From the NCBI GenBank assembly GCA_029204225.1, contig CM055092.1:38885800-38949799 (forward strand): a stretch of DNA of 64,000 bases. The letters are read 5' to 3'. Below are positions 1 through 12,395 of this stretch, piece after piece (position 1 is the first letter of the stretch; every line of letters begins with the position of its first letter). The notes under the pieces were generated by a model. It saw only the letters and a program-made list of their open reading frames with translations. It did not search any database and had not been told where the DNA came from. The position numbers and the translations under genes are program-made. This stretch comes from Diphasiastrum complanatum (lineage: Eukaryota > Streptophyta > Lycopodiopsida > Lycopodiales > Lycopodiaceae).

Positions 1-381
1 GGAAATTCAATAGCTCTTCTGCAAGCTTACTTTTTCAAAATTCCAGCATTATTCACCATTGACTTTCCGAGCAAGCCACCTTTTACATTCAACTTTACCA
101 GCCATCCGCCTATAAATCTTCAGCTCGTAGAGGGTACAAAGCTAAGGTCATTCCTGTTAGCAATATTGTTCAGATTGTTTTCCAAGACACCAGTATTCTT
201 GTCAGGGAGAATCATCTTTTTCACTTGCATGGATACAATTTCTTTGTAGTTAGACGTGGTTTTGGAAATTGCAAGGCATCAGACGAAGCAAAATTCAATC
301 TTGTGGATCTTCCTGAAAGAAATAGGATTAGAGTCCCTGTTGGTGGATGGAAAACTATTAGATTCAAGGCTCACGACCTAG
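1..381 (+). pseudogene. Laccase fragment, copy 1 (third cupredoxin domain)
   Basis: Laccases are secreted multicopper oxidases that oxidise monolignols and phenolics in the cell wall. The frames read FTIDFPSKPPFTFNF, then a shifted frame with the copper-ligand stretch HLFHLHGYNFFV, then a glycine/valine-rich VPVGGW segment. This is the usual order in the C-terminal third of plant laccases. A single-base deletion near position 140, relative to the copy at 26195, breaks the frame. The coding homology stops at a G followed by GT at 382-383, within the Gly codon that normally precedes the last laccase exon (the WxxHCHxxxH copper motif). I therefore read this as genomic exon plus intron start rather than a retrocopy. 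The last exon is not present downstream. The fragment begins at the window edge and may continue upstream. Confidence 0.85.
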
Positions 382-1045
382 GTACTATGCAGACTTGATT
401 TACCCTTCTTCCTTATGAGATTTTTGGTAGCTTTTTGAAATTCTTTATATCCTTACATTCACAAATTAGACTGGATAAAGATTATTCAATGTTTTTGTTG
501 AGGCAGTGCAATATCTAAAGTAACAAACCTGTTACAACAGTAGGTGACACATAACCTTCTGAGACACAAGGCTAGCTAGTGAAGAAGTTAAAGAAAGCAT
601 GAGGATTTGCAAGTTCTAAGTCAAGTCCCCACTCATGTTTCGTGACAATATTTGAATCATCCAGTTTGTTGCATAGTTTGTTGCATGTATTGTTGGATGT
701 GAATCTGTTCATTTCTTCTGTCTCAACTACATAGTATGCAAGATAGGGAATATCCTCTACGCTTGTATTTCTGTATGAAATTCAACCAACAACAAGAAAT
801 TCGTAAATCAGTTACCGCTTGTAGTTGAAAGGTTTATAATTTGCACAAGAACTCTCCATATGATAAAATTTCAAAAAATTATTGCATGGAGTTGCATTGT
901 CATTAAGGTAAATTCTAGTGGATTCTTCTAGATGGACAATAATAAACCAGATTGCGTAATGAAACAAAAATTTCATTCATACAAAACAACTGTACAACTT
1001 GCGTCTCACATGGATGCTGACTCCAAGATACAACGACTACTATTG
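1..1045 (+). repeat. Segmental duplication arm 1 (pairs with 26195-27226)
   Basis: About 1 kb is shared in direct orientation with 26195-27226, with scattered substitutions and small indels. It includes the laccase exon, its putative intron start and a non-coding tail. Similarity stops after CAACGACTACTATTGTG in both copies. The left limit of arm 1 is the window edge, so its true length is unknown. Confidence 0.9.
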
Positions 1046-1981
1046 TGAGGTTAGGTAGAGGCAGGAAACAAGTGCTTCAAGGATCAATAAATGTCATGCA
1101 AAAATAGTATTTCTTGTGAAGTGGTATTATTGTTGTTTATTGTGCAAATGAATCAAGTGATATATGTAACCATGAGATCCCGCGAGAGGCATCCTGTTAA
1201 TGGCTTGCTTTCTCCATGCAATTATCAGAAAAATGCCTAGTATATTTTAATGTGATGTTTTCTATATCGTTTTCTTAATAGTTCAAAGCATTGAATTCTT
1301 CTCAGCCTACAAATCCATCTGCTATCTTAATTTAGATACACCCTATTTCTATTTTTTATTCTTTTGACAAACTCATTTGATGATATCTACATTAATTGGT
1401 TTATTGTTGTACGACTTCTTTGAAGTGTTGATTTTTTGCCAACTCATGAAACAACTGGCACACAATTGAAACAACTGGCATATTAAGAGAGATAACTGGT
1501 TGGTAAATGATGAAACAACTGGCACTGAATTGACATTTTTGTGAATGCTATGCTACATGTGTGTGCACATGAGCATGCACATATTAAGATAGATAGAGCT
1601 TTTGCCTGGTTGGTAAATGTGTAGTTATGAATGCAAGTTGTGCTTGACTCTTCACAACAATGAAGGAAAAAATTCGGCCCACACATAGGGTAAGCGACAT
1701 CAAACAAATTTGCCTAAACAGGCAGCTTCATATGCTAAGGGTGTCCCTGCTCAGCCTCATCCAAATAAGCATAGAATCAATCCTCACAAAATAGGTAACT
1801 GAGATGTTGGAGTACTATTGGATTTGAAAAGAGGATCTAAGTCATGCTTTTTATTATTGAGAAATGGCATTGAGATTATTGAGTTTGCGATTGATTTTGT
1901 GTTTTGTGATAGATATAATTCATCAATAAGCTTTCACCAATAAGAACTAATCTCTATTGACAACAAAGTAGAAGTATATTC
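1046..1981. other. No gene seen
   Basis: AT-rich DNA without a convincing reading frame. The phrase GAAACAACTGGCA occurs three times between 1445 and 1525, suggesting a decayed short tandem repeat. Nothing else is supported. Confidence 0.6.
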
Positions 1982-3048
1982 TTGAAAAGAATCAAGAACA
2001 ACCATAGAACCGCGTACCTCATCAAACAACAAAAAATGAAAGCGATAGAAATGGATAGAAACAATGAAACAAAATCTACACTCTCTAGTAAATCAATATC
2101 ACTACGTAACAAATGTCAATTGTTAAGAAATTTAAGCAAGTCCATCAAGACTCACAACTATCAAACAACAACATCATTTGAATATCATCAACTATTAAAT
2201 GAAGCGAAACACACTATAATGAATCCACTAAGCAATTTCAACGAGCAAAAAATATTTGTTGCAGATTTCATACAAAAACATGGTGGAAACTTCAAAAAAG
2301 TTGCAAAGTAAAAAAAAAGAATCAACGATTCTCCTAAAACAAGATGCGTTTGTTTTGACAGAGAGATCAATCAATTACTTAGAAAAAATAAATTATTTAA
2401 CGAAAAACAAATAACCGACATCCATGTACAAAGAATATGTCTTGCAAAGCTACAATATCAAAAGAAATGTTGCCTGAATATGCATCACCAATGAAGTATT
2501 CCACCAATAAGGCATTGACTAAAGTAAATAAACTCAATTACTTAGAAGAATGCTTAGTATCACCAAGGATTGCATTCTCACAATTAAGAGATCTCTCATT
2601 TGAAGTACAACTAGGCATTACCAGAAGTATTATCAATATCGCTGCAAATCTAGATCAAGTGCAAAATGTGCTACCAAGATTCATGGACGAAAGTGCCTCT
2701 GTAGTTGTTGCATTACGACACAAAATGCAATACAAGCCTGCATATATGAGTGGAATCGTAAGATCAATCATATTGATACAAGCTTTACAACAATTATGTG
2801 ATACACCATTATACAAGAAATGTAATGTGAAAATCAATAATGACTGGATAACGCATTTTCACAAGTACATAAAACACGACACAAAAGAAGGTGAAACTCT
2901 ACAAACAAACACTTCTGAAGATGATAGAAATGAAGTCGATGATGAAGATTTGGAAATAGACACTGTCATCCACAATTTCACAACTGCCCAAAAAGTGATT
3001 ATGAAAATTGTTACAAAGCAATCGCTCCATGCGAGGGCCAAAATCCAA
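1982..3048 (+). pseudogene. Helitron-like protein remnant
   Basis: Two open stretches (1982-2311 and 2437-3048) lie close together. The second contains LEECLVSPRIAFSQLRDLS, then a segment with INIAANLDQVQNVLPRF, then ESASVVVALRHKMQYK. This order resembles the conserved region upstream of the Helitron Rep/helicase (the DUF6570-type region, from memory), which lies on rolling-circle transposon proteins. The first stretch is basic and Asn/Lys/Ser rich, as the start of such proteins often is, but I cannot identify it. No HUH Rep motif and no helicase motifs follow: the frame ends at 3049 and DNA of other origin begins. It is therefore a truncated fossil. The alternative is an unrelated lineage-specific gene. 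Confidence 0.62.
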
Positions 3049-3318
3049 TAGGATTATATCAAGATACTTGTAGTGAAGAACTAAACTTTCCAACATTGTT
3101 TTATGGCCACAAAAGAAAGACGGTGTTGAGCAACTAGCTCCCATAACAAAAAATTGCCGAATGAGAAGCCTTATATTACAAACACAAATATTTCCAACAC
3201 ATATCCAGCATCTTCTACAAAGTAATCAAAATATTGATACATCAAACACTATCATCGATATTGATACGCTTGCGAAAACGTGCAGTGAAATACCATCCAA
3301 CATTGAGTGCAGTAATTG

Positions 3319-3450
3319 TGTCTCAAGACACTGACGAGACAAGAGTCTTCTCATCAACATTGGCCTCCCAAGTTGATGATGGTGTCAGATGGTTCATAGA
3401 TTCGGGCGCCACAAGTCATATGACCAAGAAACGTGATTGGTTCACACTTA
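3319..3450 (+). pseudogene. Ty1/copia protease fragment
   Basis: The frame reads [20 protein letters not shown]. This is the aspartic protease active-site region (DSGA) of a copia polyprotein with the usual downstream HMT. The homology ends about 35 bases before the GA microsatellite starting at 3487, and no integrase or reverse transcriptase follows in frame. It is a small scrap of a copia family different from the larger elements in this window. Confidence 0.75.
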
Positions 3451-3478
3451 TAATTGTGTGTGTTCGTGTGTGTGCGCA

Positions 3479-3614
<136 letters not shown>

Positions 3615-3895
3615 CGAATTTTTAGTGGGGGGGAAGGCCCTACCTGAGGGCCTTCATTGTTGGGAGGGTCGTTGCCCGAGGGCGGGAGTCCGAGGGCAGG
3701 CCCCGACCAGCAAGGAAGGCCCGAGGGCTTTGGGCCTTCCCCTACGTAATGCCATTGTGTGAAGTTTTTTTTTTTTCGTTTTTTGGCCGTACGATACGCG
3801 TGGACCAGTTTTTTTTTTTTTTGCAAATTTTTTTACGTTTGTGGTGGAATGTGGATGTGGACAACCAATGACAGACTGCCACACAGCACATGCAC

Positions 3896-4037
3896 ATTCC
3901 ACCGGAGAGAGGAGAGAGAACGTGAATTCCACCGGAGAGAGCAGAGAGAACGTGCATTCCATCGGAGAGAGGAGAGAGAAAGTGGATTCCATTGGAGAGA
4001 GGAGAGAGTGACAGATTCCTAGGAGAGAGAAAATTGG
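3896..4037. repeat. 30-bp minisatellite, four units plus a partial
   Basis: Units start with ATTCC at 3896, 3926, 3956, 3986 and 4015. Each carries a GGAGAGAGGAGAGAGAA-type purine core. Spacing is 30, 30, 30 and 29 bases with a few substitutions, and a shorter fifth unit fades out near 4037. Confidence 0.9.
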
Positions 4038-4368
4038 ATGGACATTATGCTCCTGGAGGTGGTCCCAAAATACAAAGGACACCTGAGCACAAGGCATTAC
4101 GGATTCACTAAAAACCCACAAACTTGGTTAAAAAATATTGTAATATGCGGTATAATTTTGTGTGGGTGCTGCCGAAGAACATTTGGAAGTAGTGCTTTAC
4201 AAAATTGTAGAATTTTGCAATAGGCTAATGAGAATGTCATCGATTTCAGTGATTTGCAAGGCCAAAAATTTAAATTAAAAAAAGAAATCTAAAAATAACT
4301 AAAATACTGATTAAAAAGACTCGCAAAACTCGCACTCTATTTACTCGCAAATTGTCTAGACTCTCTAA

Positions 4369-4829
4369 TGTGGAGCGATGGCACAAAAGGTTGGGGTACC
4401 CCAACTTCAAAGCTATGGAAACAATGTGTGCAAAGGAGCTTGCACCTCCCCAAGCAACTATCAAAGTGTGGAAAGCATTGTGAGGCTTGTAGCCTCTGAA
4501 AGGCTCATAAGTTACCTTTCTCTAGATCTACATCAAGATTTAACACTCCTCTTGAAATCATCCATTTGGATATTCATAGTTTCTCACGATAATATAGTGG
4601 TGGTGCCAAATACTATGTAATCTTCATTTATGATCATTCTAGATATTGTTGGATTTACCTCTTATCTAGTAAATCTAGGGTGTATGATTCATTTTTAAAG
4701 TTCAAAACTCTTGTAGAAAATCAACTTAGTACCAAGATCAAGGTATTAAGAAGTGATAATGGAGGTGAATATATCTCCAATAAGTTGATTGAGTTTTGTA
4801 GTTCTAATGGCATTAAGAGAGAGTTGCAC
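4369..4829 (+). pseudogene. Ty1/copia integrase fragment (family A)
   Basis: A degenerate reading starts with the pre-integrase zinc region (ERWHKRLGYPNFKAM). After several stops and shifts it reaches the integrase core segment KVLRSDNGGEYISNKLIEF, which contains the second catalytic Asp context. Homology ends near 4829, where the frame runs directly into gag of a different copia (next entry). The nearest relative in the window is the element at 8846-15256. The protease, gag and LTR that should lie upstream are absent. Confidence 0.8.
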
Positions 4830-7800
4830 GCCCTTCCGAGATCATTCCAAACCACATGGACTCTACTAGTGAAGGATCCTTCGATGACTCTTGAGAGAGC
4901 AATAAGCGAGATCAAGGAAGAAATGAAAGCACGAGACCAATATGATGACAGACAAGAATCTGATCAAGCTCTATACAGCAATAAGGATCAATGCAGAAAG
5001 AGACCTCATTTTTAAGAGGGAGTCCTTCCAAAGATTAGATCGCAACCAATAGAGACAGACCGACAAAGAAGGAAGATCGAAGGCACCTATTCAACACAGA
5101 CCGCAAGGTGGTGAAAAGAAATCTTGTGCTAGATGCAGACGCGACGGACATACCATCAACACATCTTGGTTAAATCCAAACATCCAATGTGTGCATTGTC
5201 AGAAAAAGAGTCACTCAACAACGCTATCAAAACCCAAGAAACAAGAAGACACTAAACAGGAAGGAGCCCTCTGATAGCTCATCTTGTGTAGAGAAACCGG
5301 AATCCTCAAGGACAGCTCTGAGGAGAGAGCAAAAATTAATCCATCTGTCTACTTATGCACACATGTGTGTGTTACTTCGCAAACCGACATTCAAGAATTT
5401 TTTCTTGATTCAAGTGCTATGTCACATTTTGTAATAACAAGACACATGATAGCTAACTTTCGACAAACAGAGTCATCCAGATACATCACATTGGGAGATG
5501 GATCACAACATCAAGTGAATGGAACTGGCACATTATGGCTACACACCAATGGTATAGATAAAAGACTTGATGATGTCTTATATATGCCTACTTTGCAAAA
5601 GGACCTTCTATTTATAGCAAGGATAACAGATGTCTGGATGCGTGTGATACTCACAGATGAAATATGCAATGTGACTGATGCCAGCACCAGCACTCTCATC
5701 ACACAAGGCAGACGCAAGGGCAACCTATATCATCTGAATATACACCTACCGATACAACAAGCTCATCAAACCCATGATTCAATTGACTTCCTATGGCATA
5801 AAAGACTATGTCACATGAACCCAATGGCACTATAAAAGGCAAGTTAGAATGGTACATTCACAGGGGTAAGTGTTAAAGATGCAAATTCCATACCCTACGA
5901 TGCATGCAACAAAGGTAAGAAATCACGAACACCCTTCACCAAGGATTCATTCAAAGCAACAGAGCTCCTAAAACTAATACAACAAGTTTACAGAATATGT
6001 AAACTGGGCTGAAAAATGGACTGAAAGAAAAGTCAAATAGATATAACTGACAAAGGGGGAGAATACATCTCTAACCACTTTGCTGATTTCTACAACCTAG
6101 ACTACAGCCTGTACACCACAACATAGTGGTGTAGCAGAAAGAAATAAGAGCACTCTCATGGAAGCAACAAGGTGCATGATGGCCTACTCAAAGACATCAA
6201 GATCATTATGGGCTGAAGTAGTAGCTACGGCCACTTATCTACAGAACAGGATAGGCAAATCAGACGTTCCTCACATCATGCCACATGAGGTATGGTGGGG
6301 CAGTAAACCCAATCTAGCCCATGTACGTATCTTCAGTTGTATAGCATATGCATACATTCTTGACAAGATCCACAAGAAGCTTGACGAAAAGGTCGAACAA
6401 GGATACTTTGTAGGATACAATGCACACTCATCATACTATAGGGTCTATCTACTAGAGACTAATCAAACTAAAACCATTAGAGATGTGAAGTCAGATGAAA
6501 CAAGAACCATGACCAACTAAGATTCAGTTAGCTATGAATTCTAGGCAAGCAATACTACAACCTGCCGACATCGACAGAGGGAGCATACTCTAACAATTAG
6601 GGACATGAAGATATTCAAATTTTAGACAGACTGAGTGACAGTTCAGATGATGAACAGCCCAACATACAGCTTGTGCCCAAAACACCTGCGACGCACGAGA
6701 AATTTACTATTAGCAGAAGGGACAAAGGCAAGGCAATCGTCACACTTACGGGACCACCAAGGAGATCCAACAGAGAGAGAAGGGGACTTGTCAGGTATAC
6801 ACAAGACAATTCTACCTCAACTAAAGAAGGGTTCTACAAATTTGGTGGTGAACCGCAAACATATGAAGAGGCTATCAACAACCCAGAGAAAGAGAATTGG
6901 ATTAAGGCCATGTAAGACGAAACGACCTCCATGAAACAGATTGAGGTGTGGAACCTTGAGCCCTTACCAGCAGACAAGAAAACTGTCAAATGCAAGTGGG
7001 CAATGTATCAAAATCCAAAGCCAGACTGGTTGCCAAAAGTACGGTGTGGACTGCACTGATTTCTTTTTCCCAGTAGTCAAACATACTTCGCTATGCATAT
7101 TGTTCGCATATGGAACAACCTATAGTCTTAAGATCCATATCGTAGATGAGAAGACAACATTGTTGCATGGAGATCTGAAGGAAGAAATCTACATGGACCA
7201 ACCACTAGGATTCACCTACAATACATTTCTTAGCTATGCTTGTAAGATGCGCAAGAGCATGTACGAACTAAAGCAGTCTGCCATGCAATGGTATAAGAGA
7301 AAGGATCACACACTTAGATCCTTGGGCTTCCAACCTCTAAGAGCTGATTACAATGTCTATGTGAAGATAATTGATGGTAAAATCATTATCATTGCAGTCT
7401 AGGTCGAATACATTAATTCTGTCAAGAAAGGACACTGTTATTGCACAAGTAAAGGAGGATATCTCCAAACACTTTGAGATATCAGATCTAGGTGAAGCAA
7501 AATGTTACCTAGGTTTACCAATTGAAAGAGAACTTGAAGGTGAAAAATTATTTTTGCACTAGTCAAGATACATCCACAAGATAATTGATGATTTCCAGAT
7601 GATAGATTGCAAGGGAATGAATACGTCTTATGGTTCTTATCGTTGACTAATGAAGATTGTCCGCAAAATGATAAAGAGAAGGAATCCATGCTACAAAAAT
7701 CTTAAAGAAGGCTTATAGGTTCATTAATGTATTTGGCAGACAACACATGGCCATAAATCACTTATGAAGTATTCAGAATGAGCCAATTCAACATTAATCT

Positions 7801-8340
7801 AGGACCCACACACTGGAAGATTGCGAAAAGGACTTTGCAATACCTAAAACAAACAAAAGACTATGGTCTTTATTTTTCTCAAGACGTAGGATTTTAGATC
7901 AAATCCTGCAGCGATGAGAGCTAGGCATCCATAAAGGATGACTCCAAGAGCATGATAAGAGGATGCACCATAACAACTAATGTCATTGTTCTCTGGATCA
8001 GTAGGAGACAGACAATAGTTGCACAACCATCTTGTGAAGAAGAATATGTTGTAGTATTCAAGATGGCCAATGAGCTTACATGTGATGGCTCAGGCAATTC
8101 TTTGACGGACTAGGAGAGAAAAGTGACAAATTACTAAGTTTGCATATGGACAATACATCCGCTATACATCTAACAAAGGATCCCATGTTTCATTCTAGAA
8201 TGAAACACATTGGTATCAAATATCATTTGATAAGGGATCTAGTTCAGAAAGGAAAACTAATAAATGAGTTCGTTCCAACCAAACAGATGGTGGCTGATAT
8301 TCTTAAAAAGCCTCTTGACAAAGCAATATTTCAAAAATAG
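4830..8340 (+). pseudogene. Ty1/copia gag-pol, family B, 5'-truncated and broken
   Basis: Order of domains: gag tail (ALPRSFQTT, shared with 50665 onward); degenerate zinc knuckles from about 5125 (the last Cys of the first is Ser); protease with active site LDSSAMSH in place of DSGA (5404-5427); pre-integrase (LWHKRLCHMN); integrase C-terminal half (6158-6520); reverse transcriptase (6880-7560); RNase H (DNTSAIHLTKDPMFHS, 8146-8193). Numerous stops and frameshifts occur. The reverse transcriptase YVDD box is destroyed: at about 7398 the frame reads through a stop into VEYI. The element cannot transpose by itself. The gag start and 5' LTR are missing because the left end is cut at the junction with the integrase fragment. 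Confidence 0.88.
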
Positions 8341-8845
8341 CGTACAAGTCTAGGAGTCATAAAGCTACCATGTTTTATGAGAGAGCTGAAGAAACTTAAG
8401 GTTTTCACCTGCAAAGCATCGTTAGCTTACAAATCGCAAATTGCAATCCGTCGTGACATATACGAGGGACGATTACGAAGTCTCACAAACCGTTAATTGC
8501 AATAAACCGCAAGCTGCAACTTCGAGCAAACAAACAAAGACGATCATAGGGAACCACAAGTCAACTCCTAGGGTCCACGAATGATGACCAAATGCCAACC
8601 ACAATGATCTCAGCTACGGTTGTAAAAGAATGGCCCTAGAGTTGACACAAACAGACAAGTCTAAGTCATTGGATGCTGAATGTGAGGATGAAAGCCGTTC
8701 ACTAGTAAGTGAGATGAGCTGAATCAATCACACCTCTAAGGCTAGACATAGAGTGAAATAGATAGAAGTATTTGCTAGTAAGCATTCCTCATCTATTCCA
8801 TCAATAAGAGACAAAGTTACTCTTGCGATAATGCACTGTGCAGAA
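8341..8845. other. Probable 3' end of copia family B, LTR not delimited
   Basis: This follows the RNase H stop directly and has no coding potential. It should contain the polypurine tract and 3' LTR of the family B element, but no second LTR copy exists in the window to define the borders. Confidence 0.35.
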
Positions 8846-9636
8846 TGTTGAAAATGAAAAATCATATATCTTTAGGCTTGTCACAAAGTTTTTTCTATGT
8901 GAGTTTGTTGTTTCATATTTGAAATGCCAAATTTGGCCTAGAAGAAACTCGAGCTACATGGGTTCTTCAAGTCTAGTTGGTAGTATACAACTTGCATATA
9001 GAATGTAGACTTAGAAATGTCAATAACATGCTTGTAGAAACTCGTGGCATATCACATGCAATGGTTGTAAGTGATCCATAGTGACATGCAAGGCATGCAC
9101 AAAGTGAATTGGACACATGCATGATGATTTGTACAATTCTAGTTGAAAATATGAGACTTGGTAAACGTAGGTAGAAATGCATGCATGAGAAGTGACAAAT
9201 GTCACTAATACTCTAGTTTTCACTTATAGTTGTGGATGGAAGTTGGATGGATGTGGTTCTAGCTTGAGCTACCTCAAACTCTATAAATATGTGTAGACAT
9301 TCTCATAATTTTTTATGAAGAACCAAGCTTTGAAGCTATTCCATGTTATTTTGGATCTACACTATCATTTGCTTGAATATTGCTCTCTCTTTCTCTCTCT
9401 AACTCGAGTAGAGATTTATGTATATGCATTAAATTCTTGTACTTTTTCTCTCTTGTCTTTCAAAGCTACCATTCTTTGATTCTTAGCATGCTAGATTGTG
9501 ATTTAGCCATAAAATTCTGTACTAGATCTTGGCATTCAATCTAGAATCAGTTTATGTGCTAATCATAAAGCTAAATAAGATCATTCATACTTGAGGATCA
9601 TTCCCCACACATGTGAGCTTGCTAGAGACTTTGTCA
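8846..9636 (+). repeat. 5' LTR of copia family A element
   Basis: 791 bases from TGTTGAAAATG to TTTGTCA, followed immediately by a primer-binding site at 9637. The first 230 bases match the truncated 3' LTR at 15017-15256. A TATA box (TATAAATA) lies at 9282-9289. The TG...CA ends and the downstream primer site support the borders. Confidence 0.9.
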
Positions 9637-9649
9637 TGGTATCAGAGCC
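9637..9649 (+). promoter_or_regulatory. Primer-binding site (initiator tRNA-Met)
   Basis: TGGTATCAGAGCC directly follows the LTR end. It is the classic copia primer site complementary to the 3' end of plant initiator tRNA-Met, where reverse transcription is primed. Confidence 0.93.
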
Positions 9650-10350
9650 AAATTAAGCTTTGCATGTTATTATCTCTTATTGTTCAAGAATTTGTGAGCC
9701 CAATTCAAGCAAAAAAGCAATTTATCACTTTTCTTTACCTTTCTTGAAAAGTGTTTGGATCAAATAGGATAGAAACTAGATTTTCAGATCAAAATTAACA
9801 TTGTACGGAATTTTGGAATTTTGCACGTGTGAAAATCAAAGATTTTCAGATCACTTTAATTCCTTGATGTTTGGTCCAACGTAGGTAGAAATGCATGCAT
9901 GAGAAGTGACAAATGTCACTAATACTCTAGTTTTCACTTATAGATGTGGATGGAAGTTGGATGGATGTGGTTCTAGCTCGAGCTACCTCAAACTCTATAA
10001 ATATGTGTAGACATTCTCATATTTTTTGATGAAGAACCAAGCTTTGAAGCTATTCCATGTTATTTTGGATATACACTATCATTTGCTTGAATATTGCTCT
10101 ATCTTTCTCTCTCTAACTCGAGTAGAGGTTTATGTATATGCATTAAATTCTTGTACTTTTTCTCTCTTGTCTTTCAAAGCTACCATTCTTTGATTCTTAG
10201 CATGCTAGATTGTGATTTAGCCATAAAATTCTGTACTAGATCTTGGCATTCAATCTAGAATCAGTTTATGTGCTAATCATAAAGCTAAATAAGATCATTC
10301 ATACTTGAGGATCATTCCCCACACATGTAAGCTTGCTAGAAATTTTGTCA

Positions 10351-10363
10351 TGGTATCAGAGCC
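10351..10363 (+). promoter_or_regulatory. Second, duplicated primer-binding site
   Basis: An identical TGGTATCAGAGCC at +714, created by the tandem duplication. It sits after a partial LTR rather than at the element's LTR border. Confidence 0.9.
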
Positions 10364-11124
10364 AAATTAAGCTTTGCATGCTATTATCTCTGATTGTTCA
10401 AGAATTTGTGAGCCCAATTCAAGCAAAAAAGTAGTTTATCACTTTTCTTTACCTTTCTTGAAAAGTGTTTGGAACAAAGAGGATAGAAACTTAGATCAAA
10501 ATTGACATTTTACGGAATTCTGGAATTTCGCACATGTGAAAATCAGAGATTTTCAGACCACTTTAATTCCTTGAAATTTGGTCCAAAGATATTGATGTTA
10601 TAGCTTGATAGAAAGCTTATGAAGTGTACTTTCCATTGAAATTGATCCCAAATCAATTTGATGTGTTTATCAGGAGTTATAAGTTCTTAAATAGGGTAGA
10701 GCGAGGTCCAAAATCCGAGTGACCACTTTTTGATTTGATTGAATCTTGCTTGATTCATAATCCATTGTTTTGAGTATTTAACACAAGAAATTGAAGATCA
10801 AGACAAAATTTGATGTTATTGAACACTTTTGAGCCTTCTTTGAATCATTAGTGTTTTCTTTTGTAGCATCTAACACGTGCCAAAAGTAGAATCCAAACTT
10901 GTCTATGTTCCTCAATCCATTTTGAGAGACTGATCTAGATTATCTTGTTTTGTGGAATATTTGAGATCTATCTTAAATCTGGTTGCAAGTTTCTTACATA
11001 GGAATGGTAGCACACCCTTGAAAATATCTATAGTGAAAGAGAGTAGCAACATCAAGTCTGATTGGAGCAAGCTCAAACATATAATTGTCCAATAACAAGA
11101 AGTCCTCACAATATGGCTTGTAGG

Positions 11125-12100
11125 AGGATATCTCTTAGAACCAAGTGAAAGACTAAGTACCTCCAATTACTCAATATGGAAGGTTAGCATGGAGTCAGTT
11201 CTTATACTCCAGGATGTTATGGACATAGTACTTGGTATTGAGGAGGAGCCTCAAGCACAGCTTGAAATACCGAAGTATAGAAAGAGAGCTAGAATGGCTC
11301 TACACTTCATTAAAATGAATGTCTCTAATGAGATTCTAAGATAAATAGGATCTTGCACCACTGCTTAAGAAGATTGGGATGCACTTAAGTCCATCTATGA
11401 AGCTAAGAACACTTCTAGAATACTCACTCTTAGAAATTAGATTTTTCAAAGTTTCCAAAAAAGTGAGGAGAGTGCATCAAATTATGTTTTGAGAGTAAAA
11501 GATCTTCATAGGGAACTTGCTTGTGTTGGTGTCGCAATCAATCAAGATGAGCTAGTACAAGTCATTTTAAATGGCTTAAAAGAACACTATGATAATCTTG
11601 TTCAATCCTTTGCCATAAAGAAGGAGTTGCCCAATTTGGAAACTCTTCAAGGAATTCTCATCTTTGAAAAAACTAGAAAAAGTTACAAACTTTCTAGGAT
11701 GAATAAACTCAAACATATTGGAAGTGACAAAGCTCTCTTTGTCAAGGACAAGCATAAAGGAAGGAGCAAGAACCAGTTTTCTCAAGTTTTCAACAAAGAC
11801 AAAGCCAAGGACAGAGACAAAGATGGTGAAGAGGATGACTCAACTCATCCTTCTACTTCCAAGACCAAGAAGAAGAAAGTAAAATGTTTCTTTTGTGGCA
11901 AGAAGGGGCACTATGCCTCTAATTGCTTCAAAAAGAAAAATCAACTCAAACAAGCAAATCTCTCTAATGAGAAAGAAGAAGATTTTATTGCAAGTGATGG
12001 AAAAGGATCACTCATGGTGTCAAGATTTTCTTCAACACCCTTCAAGAAAGATGGAGCATGGTACATCGATAGTGGACCTCTTCACATATGTGTTGTTCAA
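11125..12100 (+). pseudogene. Copia family A gag and protease start
   Basis: Begins near 11123 with a reading like GGYLLEPSERLSTSNYS, which matches the gag start at 47457. It continues through the UBN2-type gag region (MESVLILQDVMDIVLGIEEE, then ASNYVLRVKDLHRELACVG) to a Lys-rich linker. It has one zinc knuckle CFFCGKKGHYASNC at 11885-11926 and the protease start WYIDSG near 12060. In-frame stops occur near 11341, 11367 and 11438. The 11489-12205 stretch is open for 238 codons. After DSG the frame shifts, so the protease is lost. Confidence 0.9.
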
Positions 12101-12395
12101 AGGACTCTTTTGACTCTATTGTACCTTATAAAGGACTCAAAAGATCTATTTATACTGCAAATGATCATGAATGCTCTATTGAATGAATTGGCAACATTCC
12201 ATTAAAACTTGCTTCTTCTAAAATTCTATCACTTTCCAATGTTCTTTTTGTTCCTAAGCTTACAAAGAACTTGATAAGTGCTAGAAAGTTTCTTGATTGT
12301 GGTTGTGATGTATTCAAATACTTGCTTTATCAAGAAAGATCATGAGATCCTAGCTAATGGATTTAGATATGATGGAATCCTCAAGTTAAATTCTT

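Larger units (their letters stand above)
9165..10586 (+). repeat. 714-bp tandem duplication spanning LTR end, primer site and leader
   Basis: The segment starting ACGTAGGTAGAAATGC at 9165 recurs at 9879. The offset is exactly 714 at the TATA box (9282 and 9996) and at the primer site (9637 and 10351). The unit comprises the 3' two-thirds of the LTR, the primer-binding site and about 240 bases of untranslated leader. Copies differ by a few substitutions and small indels near the end, so the duplication is older than the last few mutations but clearly single-step. Confidence 0.93.
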
